NCBI GenBank assembly: GCA_910589595.1
Contig: CAJUTM010000019.1
Coordinates: forward strand, 1 to 63,120
Origin: an uncultured Eubacterium sp.
GTDB taxonomy: Bacteria > Bacillota > Clostridia > Lachnospirales > Lachnospiraceae
Direction: 5' to 3'
Length of the DNA stretch: 63,120 bases
Of the stretch, positions 7,552-16,607 are shown one piece after another (positions within the stretch are counted from its first letter, which is position 1; every line of letters starts with the position of its first letter). Below the pieces are notes generated by a model. It searched no databases, was not told where the DNA came from, and worked only from the letters and a program-made list of their open reading frames with translations. The translations under genes and the position numbers were made by a program.

Positions 7552-9945
7552 TTACACTATCTCACATAGCCGCGCCTTTACTACGGATGGCAGCGATGTC
7601 TTCTCCACAATATCCAAATACTCCTCTGAGTCACAGGCGCATAAACGTTTATACAGGACATCTTTGGAATCATGGTCCATCTGTAATTTTGTGACAATCT
7701 TCCGGAGCGCCTCGCTTTTCTTCTCTTCGGACTGCTCCGCAAAAGATATCGTAATCTCATATTCGACGTTGGCAGTAACTCCCTCCAGAACAACGCTCAG
7801 CCGGCCGTTGTCATCGGTGACTGCCGGATATTCCACACCGTCAGCCAGTGCTGTCACCTCTCCCCCGCAAATATTACAAAAGCGCAGATGATACCGTCTT
7901 ACAGGCACTTCCGCCCCCTCTGTCCGACAGCAGAACGTCACCTTCTGTCTGCCCGCTTTCTCTTCCGACGTAAACAGCGTATCTATCCGTTTGCCATCCT
8001 TATCCTCATGCAGACAATAGCGGCCGTTTCCATTTGTCACATATACTTTTAAACAGTCCGGATTCTCCACATCATTTGTGTATTTTCTGTCATCGAGCAC
8101 AAAAAAGCCGCTCTCCCGCAGAAGTACCGGATACTCTTCCAGCCAGCGAACCATTGTAAGTTCCCGTCCTCCCGCATATTCATCTTCCGTAAACAAGTCC
8201 GTCCATCGGCCCTCCGGAAGCCAGACGTCCACGTCTGCCATACCGTCTGTCTCGCTCTTTTTCGTAATCGGAGCCACCAAAAGCTGACCGCCGAACATAT
8301 ACTGATTGGGATATTGATACGCTTCCCCGTTTTCCGGCCATTCATAATACATCGGCTCGACAAGCGCCAAACCATTTTCCGTCGTCTCATAAGCAGCGGA
8401 GTACAGGAAAGGAATCATGCGATGGCGCAGTCTCAAAAATTCAGCGGCAATCAGTCCCGTACCATTTCCATACGCCCACGGCTCTTTCGTAAACGTAAGA
8501 GAACAGGTGCTATGCAGGCGGTTAATCGGGCTGAATACACCAAACTGTACAAAACGGACATACAATTCATCATCCTTGTATCCTCCCATATGGCCGCCGA
8601 TATCATGGCTCCACCAGCTATAGCCGGCATTGGACGCCGTCGCCGTAAAATACGGAAGAAACTGCAGGCTTTCCCATGTCACTTTCGTATCTCCCGAAAA
8701 TCCCAACGGGTAGCGGTGCGCTCCGATTCCACAGTAACGGGATAAGATAAGCGGCTCATGCTCCTGCGCATGGTCTAAAAAGTGATAATGATTCAGCGCC
8801 CACAAGGGGTCTAATCCCTCCAGACGTGATTCTTCTCCCTGCTGCCAGTCTATCCACCAGAAATCAACGCCATCGTGTTCGTAAGGGCGATGGAGAATAT
8901 CAAAATAGGCATTGATAAAACGCTCATCGGTCATATCAAAGGGAATCTGCTGCTCCGTTTCCGGGTTCACGCCTACAGCCTCCGCCATTGCGCGGTAGCA
9001 GTCCTCAAAATACCGAACTCCCGAAGCCGGATGCAGATTCAGCGTCACATGAAGTTTTCTCTCATGCAGTTTTTTCAAAAACCGTTTATAGTCCGGAAAC
9101 AAATCCGTATTCCAACTGTATCCTGTCCACCCGTCAGCCCCACCGTGCAAGGCGTCGTTTTTCCCCTGTTTGCTTATCTGCTTCTTCTCATCAAGCGTAA
9201 ACGACCAATGCCAATCCATATCGACGGTCGCCACCGTGATGGGAATTTCTCTCTCTTCAAAATTATCCATAACATGCAGATATTCCTTTTCTGTATAAGC
9301 GTAATATCTGCTCCACCAATTTCCCAGTGCAAACCTCGGTATCCGCGGAGTTTTCCCGCAAATCGAATACAGCGCCCTGACTGCTCCCCGATAATCTTTT
9401 CCATAGGCAAAGACATAAATATCTTTTTCCGGATTCTCCCGCCTGCCAATCATTCCGTCCTCCCGCAATAGCAGGGATTCACTGTCATCGAGTACCGCCA
9501 CACCGCTTTTCGATACAACTCCGTTTTCCAGAAGAATCTTTTCCGCCTTATCCACCTCTGTCCCGAATGGTATCCACATATCGCCGTCGCAGCAATCGAG
9601 CGTCCGGTATGTGCCAAGCAGATTGCCCTCGTTGCCGAGCGGAAGCTGCTTCTGCTCTTCTTTCAGGATGACAAAACTTTTCTCTACCGTTCCTTTCCAT
9701 ACCAGTTCTGCCTGTGCGGTGCGGATTCGCAGTTGCCCGCTCCCGCGCTCTGCCGTAAAAGCTGTTTTATCAAAATTGCGGTACCATACGCACTGCGTTG
9801 CCGAATCACAGAAACTGTCGCTTTGTGACTGCTCAATCCGGAACAGCCGCTCCTCCAATACGGTTATCCGTAAGTTTTTTTCAATTACCATATTGTCAGA
9901 CAAAGCCACCGGCTCTGTCTTTGCAATCAAATGTCTGTCCAGCAT
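7552..9945 (-). CDS. Glycoside hydrolase family 31 (alpha-glucosidase / alpha-xylosidase type)
   Basis: A 797-residue GH31 enzyme that would cleave terminal alpha-linked glucose or xylose from oligosaccharides. The catalytic nucleophile Asp is in DFWWIDWQQG and the acid/base Asp in LGFSGDTKVTW. Other family landmarks are RFALGNWWSRYYAY, TVDMDWHW and WWSHDIGGHMGG. There is no signal peptide, so it acts inside the cell on imported sugars. A strong GGAGG site precedes the ATG at 9945. It lies 20 bp downstream of the GH43 gene on the same strand, consistent with one saccharide-degradation operon controlled by the AraC gene. Exact linkage cannot be told by eye. Confidence 0.92.
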   Translation of the reverse strand: MLDRHLIAKTEPVALSDNMVIEKNLRITVLEERLFRIEQSQSDSFCDSATQCVWYRNFDKTAFTAERGSGQLRIRTAQAELVWKGTVEKSFVILKEEQKQLPLGNEGNLLGTYRTLDCCDGDMWIPFGTEVDKAEKILLENGVVSKSGVAVLDDSESLLLREDGMIGRRENPEKDIYVFAYGKDYRGAVRALYSICGKTPRIPRFALGNWWSRYYAYTEKEYLHVMDNFEEREIPITVATVDMDWHWSFTLDEKKQISKQGKNDALHGGADGWTGYSWNTDLFPDYKRFLKKLHERKLHVTLNLHPASGVRYFEDCYRAMAEAVGVNPETEQQIPFDMTDERFINAYFDILHRPYEHDGVDFWWIDWQQGEESRLEGLDPLWALNHYHFLDHAQEHEPLILSRYCGIGAHRYPLGFSGDTKVTWESLQFLPYFTATASNAGYSWWSHDIGGHMGGYKDDELYVRFVQFGVFSPINRLHSTCSLTFTKEPWAYGNGTGLIAAEFLRLRHRMIPFLYSAAYETTENGLALVEPMYYEWPENGEAYQYPNQYMFGGQLLVAPITKKSETDGMADVDVWLPEGRWTDLFTEDEYAGGRELTMVRWLEEYPVLLRESGFFVLDDRKYTNDVENPDCLKVYVTNGNGRYCLHEDKDGKRIDTLFTSEEKAGRQKVTFCCRTEGAEVPVRRYHLRFCNICGGEVTALADGVEYPAVTDDNGRLSVVLEGVTANVEYEITISFAEQSEEKKSEALRKIVTKLQMDHDSKDVLYKRLCACDSEEYLDIVEKTSLPSVVKARLCEIV

Positions 9946-9965
9946 TCCTTTCCCTCCTTTGCGGA

Positions 9966-11366
9966 TTATGTAAGCAATTCAAAACTTTTGAGACTTGCAT
10001 TTCCCTCACCCCGAAACGTCAGGTACAACGATTGGACGCCGTCCGGCATGGCAATGTCAGCCTCATATGTTTCCCACACGTTTGTGTATACTATTGGCAG
10101 TTCCGCCAACACGTCACCATCCCATTTTGTGCGCACTTCCATCACGCCATTTGCATATCCGCGTGTGGTAATCCGAATTTTTTTCACCGCTTTCATGTCA
10201 AAATATTTAAAACCGACTGTCGCCGTATTTTGAATGTTGCCGACGTATCCCGTCTCTTCGTCACCGTCACGGCCATCCTGCATTACTTTCGGATATGACT
10301 CGCCACCGACATATACGGACGGCTTTTCCGTAAACAGATGGCAGGCAATATATGCCGGATATTCTCCCTCACCGCGCAGAGGGCCGCCATTGAGACCGCA
10401 GGACGTGATTTCCGCCTGCGAAATCGCCCCGTCGGCTGTGATTTGCAGACGCTCCGCACATCCCTGACGGCTGTACCATGTCCCGTTGGTGTGGCGGTGA
10501 TAAAAAACGTACCACTCTTCACCTATCTGCACGATACTGCCGTGGTTGTTTGCCCCGTAAGCGGCCGGCATACCGGCGGGCTTATACGTGTCAATATGCA
10601 TGTCGCAGTTACTCACGAGAACACCCCGATAGACAAAGCCGCCTGTCGGCGATACGCTTGTCGCATAGCAGAGTTCGTGCATGACTTCGGAAGAATAAAT
10701 AAAATAATAAATGTCTCCGATTTTGCGAATCGAGGAGGCCTCGAAAAATGCATGTCCGGCAAATACCGTACCCTCACTGTATTCACATCCGGCCACGACG
10801 CGCGCCGGCTCTTCCACAATCGTCAGCATATCCGGCCCGAGAACGGTAACGAAAGCGCCCGTTCTCGACATATCTCCCCGTCCGCAAAAGCCGGTATATA
10901 AATATGTGCGGTCTCCCTCCGTCAAAACACCGGGGTCAAACTGCGGTTCATCGCTTTCCCGCTCTCCCAGCCGCACACCGTCCTTGTCATGCACATAGCC
11001 ATAAAATTCATAGTTTCCCGCCGGCGTATCACAGACAGCTACGGATACTACCGGCACTTTATCCAACACATAATACAAATAATAACGTCCGTCCGGCCCT
11101 ACCGTTACATCCGGCGCATACAGACACATTTTTCCGTCCCTATTCAACGGGTCTGCCGTCTTCGGATAAATCACTCCCTCGAAACGCCAATCCGCCAAAT
11201 CGTCAACCGGCGCCGACCAGCACACATAATCACCCATACAAAACACATAACCATTATAGAAATCATGCGAACCGTATACATAGACACGCCCGTCAAATAC
11301 ATAAGGTTCTCCGTCCGGAATATACTCCCACGAAGGCAGATACGGATTAACAGCTTGTTTCTTCAA
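9966..11366 (-). CDS. Glycoside hydrolase family 43 with C-terminal CBM6-like domain
   Basis: A 466-residue five-bladed propeller enzyme of the arabinofuranosidase/beta-xylosidase family. NPYLPSW and IPDGEPYVF carry the general base Asp, CLYAPDVTVGPDG the second Asp, and HAFFEASSIRKIGD the likely acid Glu. The last 100 residues look like a beta-sandwich carbohydrate-binding module. I chose the TTG at 11366 as start because a GGGGGG site lies 6-7 bases upstream. The in-frame ATG at 11414 has no such site and sits inside a -10 promoter hexamer. No signal peptide, so it is cytosolic. It is the first gene after the AraC regulator and probably its target. Confidence 0.88.
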   Translation of the reverse strand: MKKQAVNPYLPSWEYIPDGEPYVFDGRVYVYGSHDFYNGYVFCMGDYVCWSAPVDDLADWRFEGVIYPKTADPLNRDGKMCLYAPDVTVGPDGRYYLYYVLDKVPVVSVAVCDTPAGNYEFYGYVHDKDGVRLGERESDEPQFDPGVLTEGDRTYLYTGFCGRGDMSRTGAFVTVLGPDMLTIVEEPARVVAGCEYSEGTVFAGHAFFEASSIRKIGDIYYFIYSSEVMHELCYATSVSPTGGFVYRGVLVSNCDMHIDTYKPAGMPAAYGANNHGSIVQIGEEWYVFYHRHTNGTWYSRQGCAERLQITADGAISQAEITSCGLNGGPLRGEGEYPAYIACHLFTEKPSVYVGGESYPKVMQDGRDGDEETGYVGNIQNTATVGFKYFDMKAVKKIRITTRGYANGVMEVRTKWDGDVLAELPIVYTNVWETYEADIAMPDGVQSLYLTFRGEGNASLKSFELLT

Positions 11367-11404
11367 AATAAGCCCCCCTTTTTTTCTTCCAATATCTGGT
11401 TTTA

Positions 11405-11410
11405 AGTATA
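11405..11410 (-). promoter_or_regulatory. Probable -10 element of the GH43 gene
   Basis: The minus strand reads TATACT here, about 38 bases before the TTG start. At 17-bp spacing the -35 position is poor (TAGAAT), which fits a promoter that needs an activator such as the adjacent AraC protein. Confidence 0.45.
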
Positions 11411-11475
11411 TCATAACCCCGATTTGTATTCTACTTCTTTTACCGCCTTTTATTCGAAAACTTCACATAACTTGA

Positions 11476-11505
11476 AAGGCATCCGGTCAAAAGACCGGAT
11501 GCCTT
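11476..11505. terminator. Perfect 13-bp inverted repeat between araC-like gene and GH43
   Basis: AAGGCATCCGGTC pairs perfectly with GACCGGATGCCTT across an AAAA loop. It lies between the end of the AraC gene and the GH43 promoter, so it may end or attenuate the regulator transcript. There is no strong T run on either strand, so an operator or attenuator role is also possible. Confidence 0.5.
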
Positions 11506-11598
11506 CCATCGTATAATAGGGTGGGAGTAGTAGTCACTAATGTAACTACTGAATATACAGTATCAGAAAAATGTGGCATAAACATGATAAAATAATTT

Positions 11599-12411
11599 TT
11601 ATTTCTTTATCTCTTTTTCATAATTCTTTGTTCTGTACTGACTCGGCGTCATGCCGATATTCTTTTTAAACTGTTTCATAAAAAATGTTTCATTATTATA
11701 GCCGCACAACGCCGCTATCTCTTTGATGGAATAATTGCTCATCAGCAGAAAATGTTTGGCATGTTCCATCCGGCTTCTGACGACATCCTGAACAAAAGTA
11801 TTGCCAAAATAAGATTTATACAATTTCTGAAAATAAGGCGTGCTCAACCCGTGTTTGGAGGCGCATTCCGAAACGTGCCATTGTCTTGCCGGCTCAAGGT
11901 AAACCGAGGAACGCAGATTTTGAAAAGCTTCATCATAGCGGTCAGGAACTTTCGCCCGCCTGCTCCGCTCTGACATTTCCGCCACTTTTAACAGAACAAT
12001 GCGAAATAAATAAGCCAAAGAATGCTCTCTGTATTCATTAATCGAGACAAACTCTTCGTACATCTGAACAAGCAGACTGGGTATAATAGTATTGTCCGGC
12101 AGTGAGATTATCGTATTCATCGGCAGGTTTAATTCATCTACGAAAGAACGGCTCTCATCAAACCAGAAATGCACATAATCATCCATATAAGAATCATCTG
12201 CGGCATAATAATGCTGTCTGCTGTTTATATCAAACAAAATAACAGCCGGCGGCGCAACCTGCGTTTCTTCACCGTTTATCTCGACAAAACATTTGCTGTG
12301 AAAATAAACGAATAAATAGTCCGCTTCACCGTAGCCGGAAATTCCATCTTCCCGATAAATTTCGAAATCACTGTCATACTGTAACTGTACCCCCATATCG
12401 CGAATCCGCAT
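11599..12411 (-). CDS. AraC-family transcriptional regulator
   Basis: A 270-residue regulator. The N-terminal half is a cupin-like sensor (FVEINGEETQVAPPAVILFDINSRQHYYA). The C-terminal pair of helix-turn-helix motifs is typical (ARQWHVSECASKHGLSTPYFQKLYK and SIKEIAALCGYNNETFFMKQFKKNIGMTPSQYR). The ATG at 12411 was chosen because GGAGGAGGA lies just upstream; an ATG at 12438 lacks a site. It precedes GH43 and GH31 on the same strand, so it most likely senses a plant-glycan sugar and activates them. Confidence 0.9.
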   Translation of the reverse strand: MRIRDMGVQLQYDSDFEIYREDGISGYGEADYLFVYFHSKCFVEINGEETQVAPPAVILFDINSRQHYYAADDSYMDDYVHFWFDESRSFVDELNLPMNTIISLPDNTIIPSLLVQMYEEFVSINEYREHSLAYLFRIVLLKVAEMSERSRRAKVPDRYDEAFQNLRSSVYLEPARQWHVSECASKHGLSTPYFQKLYKSYFGNTFVQDVVRSRMEHAKHFLLMSNYSIKEIAALCGYNNETFFMKQFKKNIGMTPSQYRTKNYEKEIKK

Positions 12412-12465
12412 GGAAAATCCTCCTCCCCTGCACACCACTACTAAACTTTTGCAACATTTGTCCTC

Positions 12466-12494
12466 ATTATATCATTTTAAAAATTTTCTGTCAT
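12466..12494 (-). promoter_or_regulatory. Promoter of the AraC-family gene
   Basis: On the minus strand ATGACA and TATAAT are separated by exactly 17 bp. A 13-bp palindrome TTTGTGCCACAAA (12512-12524) and a TTATGTGAA box (12502-12510) lie just upstream of the -35. The second is shared with the region before GH43 (11462-11470). Confidence 0.7.
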
Positions 12495-12646
12495 CCCTAT
12501 TTTCACATAATTTTGTGCCACAAATTTCCATTATAATTTCCCTTTTCGTGGTTACAATAGTATCAAGATAATCGAGTGCAACAAACGGTTCACGCGTTTC
12601 GATACGACGGGTTCTTAATAGCAATGCTCATTAGGAAAACATCAGA

Positions 12647-12680
12647 AAAGGAATGCATAAAACCGGCTATGCATTCCTTT
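12647..12680. other. Perfect 13-bp stem-loop upstream of the spore protein gene
   Basis: AAAGGAATGCATA (12647-12659) pairs perfectly with TATGCATTCCTTT (12668-12680) across an 8-nt loop. It ends 37 bases before the SASP start codon. It could insulate the SASP gene from upstream transcription or form part of its leader; no clear sporulation sigma-factor promoter could be assigned. Confidence 0.6.
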
Positions 12681-12717
12681 ATCTTCACTATAAATAATAA
12701 AACGGAGGTGAAACACT

Positions 12718-12918
12718 ATGGCAAACAACAGTTCATCTAAGATGGAAGTACCACAGGCTAAAGAGGCTATGAACCGTTTCAAAATGGAAGTAGCAAACGA
12801 GATCGGTGTTAACTTGAAAGATGGTTATAACGGAGATCTTACTTCCCGTGAGGCTGGCTCAATCGGTGGCGAGATGGTTCGTCAGATGATTAAAAAGCAG
12901 GAAGAGTCCATGCGTTAG
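12718..12918 (+). CDS. Small acid-soluble spore protein, alpha/beta type
   Basis: A 66-residue protein matching the alpha/beta SASP family: RFKMEVANEIGVNL then GDLTSREAGSIGGEMVRQMI. SASPs coat spore DNA and protect it from UV and heat. The germination protease normally cuts at a conserved Glu near the N-terminal repeat (here around FKMEVANE). A strong GGAGGTG site precedes the ATG. It is a monocistronic plus-strand gene among minus-strand neighbours, with a stem-loop upstream and a bidirectional terminator downstream. It shows that the host forms endospores. Confidence 0.95.
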   Translation: MANNSSSKMEVPQAKEAMNRFKMEVANEIGVNLKDGYNGDLTSREAGSIGGEMVRQMIKKQEESMR

Positions 12919-12954
12919 TAATAACGATGTACGAAATTAATAGTTTCAAATAAT

Positions 12955-13030
12955 AAGAAAAATCCACTTTTCACTCGAGCAGGGGTACTGTAACACACCA
13001 ATTGCTCCCGCTGATTTGTGGATTTTTCTT
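12955..13030. terminator. Bidirectional terminator between SASP and recU
   Basis: AAGAAAAATCCAC (12955-12967) and GTGGATTTTTCTT (13018-13030) form a perfect 13-bp stem with an A run on one side and a T run on the other. It can therefore stop both the plus-strand SASP transcript and the minus-strand recU transcript. A smaller GAGCA/TGCTC stem sits within the loop. Confidence 0.75.
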
Positions 13031-13044
13031 GATTTGATTCCCTT

Positions 13045-13575
13045 TTATCGTCTGTCCATATCCATCTGCAGCTGCTCGAGATAATGAACAAAAGTTCCCG
13101 AATAGGTGGATATTTCAAAAGACAAATCCAATTCTTCTAATTTAAAATGCTTTTGCCCTCCCTCTTTCATGCGCTGCCAGAATTTTTTTAACTGTGCAAA
13201 AGGCAGATACATATAGCAGTCTTTTCGCTTAAAATAAATAAGTAAAAAAGCAATACCATCCTGTTGTTCAAACTCTTCCATAAACGCCATCTGGTGTTCA
13301 TGGACATTGGCCAGTGGAAAATTTTCCGTCGCGCACTCTTTGGCGTCAAAACAGACGGGTATCCCCTGTACGACGCCTATATAATCTACCGTACTCTTTT
13401 GCTCAAAATACGCCAGAGTGATATGTCTTGTCGACTGGTCAATATGGATTGGCTTAATAGGCGTCGGCACTTTCTGAATCAGGGCCAGCTTTTGATTGCG
13501 GTATTTCTCGTTCGTGAGGTTTACCATCTCTTCCAGAAAAGAGCCCCGCAATCCTCTTGAATTCCATGTTCCCAT
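13045..13575 (-). CDS. recU: Holliday junction resolvase RecU
   Basis: A 176-residue nuclease, typical length for the Firmicute family. It cuts four-way junctions during recombination and helps chromosome segregation. Signature parts are the N-terminal NSRGLRGSFLEEMVN, the nuclease core STVDYIGVVQGIPVCFDAKEC with its acidic metal ligands, and FPLANVHEHQMAFMEEFEQQDGIAFLLIYF. The ATG at 13575 abuts the stop codon of the DJ-1 gene directly, and its ribosome-binding site lies inside that gene, so the two are coupled. Confidence 0.93.
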   Translation of the reverse strand: MGTWNSRGLRGSFLEEMVNLTNEKYRNQKLALIQKVPTPIKPIHIDQSTRHITLAYFEQKSTVDYIGVVQGIPVCFDAKECATENFPLANVHEHQMAFMEEFEQQDGIAFLLIYFKRKDCYMYLPFAQLKKFWQRMKEGGQKHFKLEELDLSFEISTYSGTFVHYLEQLQMDMDRR

Positions 13576-14133
13576 CTAAGCCAACTCCTGATAGATAATC
13601 GCTTCCTTAATCTCGTCAGCCTTTTCCTTACTCTCCAGTAATTCCAACAACTGGAAAGCAAATTCCATCGCCGTGCCAAGTCCCCTACTTGTGACAATAT
13701 TTCCATCTACGACAACCGGAGCGCGGGACACGTTCGCCCCCCGCAGGTTCACTTCATGTTCCGGATAACTGCAGGCATTCTTTCCCTCTAACAAACCATG
13801 TTTGCCGAGCACTCCCGGCGCCGCGCAAATCGCCGCCACAATCTTCCCTGCCTCATTCATAAGCATGAGCGCCTTTTTCACCGCCTCACTCTCTCCGAGA
13901 TGAAGCGTTCCCGGCATACCGCCCGGCAGAATGACCGCGTCAAAATCCAGCACGTCAATCTCGTCCATCGTCGCGTCCATCTCAACGCCGATTCCCTGAG
14001 CGCTGTACACCATCTCTTCCTCACCAATCGCCGTCATCACTACTTCCACGCCTCCACGGCGCAAAATATCCACTACCATCAACGCCTCAACGGTCTCAAA
14101 TCCTTCGGCAAAAAACATTACTGTTCGTTTCAT
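13576..14133 (-). CDS. DJ-1/PfpI family protein
   Basis: A 185-residue cytosolic protein of the DJ-1/ThiJ group. It has FFAEGFETVEALMVVDILRR at the N-terminus and the nucleophile elbow AAICAAPGVLG with the reactive Cys. Members are proposed to be deglycases, chaperones or stress proteins; the substrate is not known. The ATG at 14133 has a GGAGGAAGAG site; an upstream in-frame ATG (14160) would overlap the preceding gene and has no site. It sits between the pseudouridine synthase and recU in a tight run. Confidence 0.9.
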   Translation of the reverse strand: MKRTVMFFAEGFETVEALMVVDILRRGGVEVVMTAIGEEEMVYSAQGIGVEMDATMDEIDVLDFDAVILPGGMPGTLHLGESEAVKKALMLMNEAGKIVAAICAAPGVLGKHGLLEGKNACSYPEHEVNLRGANVSRAPVVVDGNIVTSRGLGTAMEFAFQLLELLESKEKADEIKEAIIYQELA

Positions 14134-14149
14134 TCTCTTCCTCCATTTC

Positions 14150-15094
14150 TCACTTTTCAAATAAGTGCTGTTTCATATTTGCAAAACGAGCCGGCAGCGG
14201 CGCCTGTATCTCCCGTTCACTCAAACCGTGCAAGGGCTCGTCCAACACAGGAAAACGTATCTTTTCCGCGTGCAGGAAAAAGTTTTTCACTCCCTCCTGC
14301 CTCGTCCCTCCGTATTTAACATCGCCCAGCAGCGGATGACCGGTACTGCTAAGGTGCGCCCGTATCTGATGTGTCTTACCCGTAATGAGCTTTACCCGAA
14401 GCAGCGTATAACTGCCGTTATCCATCAAGGGCTCATACCCCGTCTCAATAAAAACCCTGTCCACAGCCGGCTCGTCATAAACCGTCACTTTATTTATCTT
14501 CTCATCCTTACATAAATATCCCCGTATCATGGACGGCTGTCTCACCACACCCTCCACAATCGTCAGGTAATACTTGTCTATCGTGCGTCTCTTCAAAAGT
14601 TCCGACATTTTTTGCAGTCCGTACAGGCTCTTTCCGGCAATGACTACCCCGCTCGTGTTGCGGTCGAGGCGGTTGCAGACAGCGGGAGTAAACGAGCCGC
14701 CCTCTCTCCATTCTCCTTTTTGCTGAAGATATCCGAGAAAGTATTCTACAAGAGTAACATCGCTTTCTTTCGCCTTTTGCGATAACATTCCCACCGGCTT
14801 GTTAAGGAGCGCGGCTTCACTGTCTTCATATAAGATATCGAGGTTTGTCGTCGGATATCTGCGCTCTTTGTGTACGCCGCGAAACTTTTCAAACGTCTCG
14901 TCGGAGAAAAAAACAGAGACCGTGTCCCCCTCTGATAATATCTCTCTCCCCTCCGCTCTCTTTCCATTGAGCGTAATATTTTTCTTTCGCAGCATTTTGA
15001 AAAGAAATCCCCGGGAAGCCTCTTTCAAATATTTTTGCAGAAATTTGTCCAGACGCTGTCCGCTGTCATTTCTTTCTATTTTGATTTCTCTCAT
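14150..15094 (-). CDS. RluC/RluD-type RNA pseudouridine synthase
   Basis: A 314-residue enzyme that isomerises uridines in rRNA. An S4 RNA-binding domain comes first (RLDKFLQKYLKEASRGFLFKMLR). The catalytic domain has the essential Asp in CNRLDRNTSGVV, then the family stretch LITGKTHQIRAHLSSTGHPLLGDVKYGG. The ATG at 15094 is preferred over 15106 because a GGAG site lies 7 bases before it. Which uridines it modifies cannot be told from sequence. Confidence 0.92.
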   Translation of the reverse strand: MREIKIERNDSGQRLDKFLQKYLKEASRGFLFKMLRKKNITLNGKRAEGREILSEGDTVSVFFSDETFEKFRGVHKERRYPTTNLDILYEDSEAALLNKPVGMLSQKAKESDVTLVEYFLGYLQQKGEWREGGSFTPAVCNRLDRNTSGVVIAGKSLYGLQKMSELLKRRTIDKYYLTIVEGVVRQPSMIRGYLCKDEKINKVTVYDEPAVDRVFIETGYEPLMDNGSYTLLRVKLITGKTHQIRAHLSSTGHPLLGDVKYGGTRQEGVKNFFLHAEKIRFPVLDEPLHGLSEREIQAPLPARFANMKQHLFEK

Positions 15095-15118
15095 GGCAAT
15101 CTCCATTGCAAATCCGAT

Positions 15119-15697
15119 TTATACTATCAGGGAATACAAATATTCGAGTACTTCTTTCTCCTTGTCCTTATCGGCTTCTTTCTGGGAAAGTTTTTGTAGC
15201 TGCCGCACAAATTCATCATCTCCGGAAAAGAGCGAGACATGATAATGCGAAGATATCTTATGGACGCCGCCAGTCAGATACTTTTTTATATACTCTTCGT
15301 CCTGTTTGGAAGACGCCAATACTCCGAGTACATTGCCATTTTTCACAAACAGAAAATCCAAATGCATGATTTTTTCTGCTGATGTGAATACATAATCAAT
15401 ATACAGCGTTCCCCCTTCGGCAAGCGCCCGAATCTTCTCACAGCGCTCATGCAAAACGCTCTTTCGCGGCAGCATAACGCATAACGCCACCATTCTCTTT
15501 GCTCCCGGAAGCACCATCAGTACTGCCAGCACCGTAAAGATATTGGCTCTCGTTTTCGTAATAAAATATCCGGATAAAAAGATAATAACTCCAAGCACAA
15601 TATAGAAAAGCAGACAAATGGCGTCCACTTTCTTTCGCTTTCCAATGTATCCCTCTGCTCCTTTTTCAACTCTCATACTCTGTATTGCTCCCATCAT
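15119..15697 (-). CDS. Conserved hypothetical membrane protein
   Basis: A 192-residue protein I do not recognise. Two hydrophobic helices (about residues 25-45 and 52-70) are followed by a soluble domain with GGTLYIDYVFTSAEKIMHLDFLFVKNGNVLGVLASS and a Lys/Glu-rich helix near the end (KEADKDKEKEVLEYLY). It lies 24 bp upstream of the pseudouridine synthase gene on the same strand. The start is uncertain: two adjacent ATGs at 15697 and 15694, and a third at 15676 with a distant GGGAG. Confidence 0.65.
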   Translation of the reverse strand: MMGAIQSMRVEKGAEGYIGKRKKVDAICLLFYIVLGVIIFLSGYFITKTRANIFTVLAVLMVLPGAKRMVALCVMLPRKSVLHERCEKIRALAEGGTLYIDYVFTSAEKIMHLDFLFVKNGNVLGVLASSKQDEEYIKKYLTGGVHKISSHYHVSLFSGDDEFVRQLQKLSQKEADKDKEKEVLEYLYSLIV

Positions 15698-15733
15698 TTG
15701 CTATTTTATTGTTAGTGTACCACAAAAACAGCT

Positions 15734-16588
15734 CTATGCAAAGTTCTGTTTCTGAATCCCGACAAGCGAAACCCGCTTTTTCTTCACCCTGTTCAAAACT
15801 TCATATGGGTTCACGCTGACCTCATTTTTACCGATTTTAATATAAATTCCAAAATGCAGATGTACGTCAAACTTTCCGACCGTTCCCTCTTTTCCGTAAC
15901 CGCTGTCGCCCATATAACCGAGTAACTGTCCGGCCTTTACCTTACTGCCCTCTTCCAGTCCCCCGCTATAATTTGCCAGATGTGCGTAATAAAAATAAGC
16001 TCCGGAAGCGCTCCGCACCCCTATGCGGTAGCCCCCTAATTTGAGCCATCCTTTTTTCTCCACGATTCCGTCGCTCACACTCACGATGGGAAAATACCCG
16101 CGCACATTATTCGACGTCATAATATCCGTTCCCTCGTGAATGCGTTTTCCCCCGTAATTTCTCGACTTTCCCCATGAATCATCGTAATTCACCGTCTCTT
16201 TCCCCCGTGAATCATTGGCTACGGGAAAACATCTGACATCTGACAGCACCGTTTTAAATGCTTTTGCATATGCGTCGACTTTGTCTGCGGGCAGGAGCAT
16301 ACTATACCATGAAAACGGGGAAACCGGCTTCATTCCCTGCTTTATGCTACCATCATAATACAAATAATCTCTGGCTAACTTACGATACTCTTTTCCGTTC
16401 CAATTCTCGCAGCCCTCCATGCGCTCTGCCGCCACTTTCATCTCGCGAAAACGTCCCACGTCTTCCATCAGCGACGGCTCCTCGCTAACCCAGACTAAAT
16501 TCATTACCAGACCGGTTAATACCGGCGTCAGAAAAAACAGGGCCAAACAGGCTGCCGCTTTCATCCAGCGCTTCCTTTTACGTCTCAT
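15734..16588 (-). CDS. M23-family metallopeptidase (LytM domain), membrane anchored
   Basis: A 284-residue protein with one N-terminal transmembrane segment (about residues 9-28) and an extracellular LytM/M23 domain. The zinc ligands appear as HEGTDIM and HLHFGIY, with the usual YYYAHLANY and KAGQLLGYMGDSG between them. M23 enzymes cut peptidoglycan cross-bridges; some are degenerate activators, but here the key ligands look intact. It is followed by the unknown membrane gene. A dispersed stem-loop lies between it and murI. Confidence 0.88.
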   Translation of the reverse strand: MRRKRKRWMKAAACLALFFLTPVLTGLVMNLVWVSEEPSLMEDVGRFREMKVAAERMEGCENWNGKEYRKLARDYLYYDGSIKQGMKPVSPFSWYSMLLPADKVDAYAKAFKTVLSDVRCFPVANDSRGKETVNYDDSWGKSRNYGGKRIHEGTDIMTSNNVRGYFPIVSVSDGIVEKKGWLKLGGYRIGVRSASGAYFYYAHLANYSGGLEEGSKVKAGQLLGYMGDSGYGKEGTVGKFDVHLHFGIYIKIGKNEVSVNPYEVLNRVKKKRVSLVGIQKQNFA

Positions 16589-16607
16589 ATCACACTCACT
16601 CCATTGC

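Noticed and set aside
11367..11414. ATG start at 11414 for the GH43 gene
   Set aside because: No ribosome-binding site, and the ATG overlaps a TATACT -10 box; the TTG at 11366 follows GGGGGG at correct spacing.
12640..12717. Sigma-G-type promoter for the spore protein gene
   Set aside because: No pair of -35 and -10 elements at proper spacing could be found by eye; only the stem-loop is supported.
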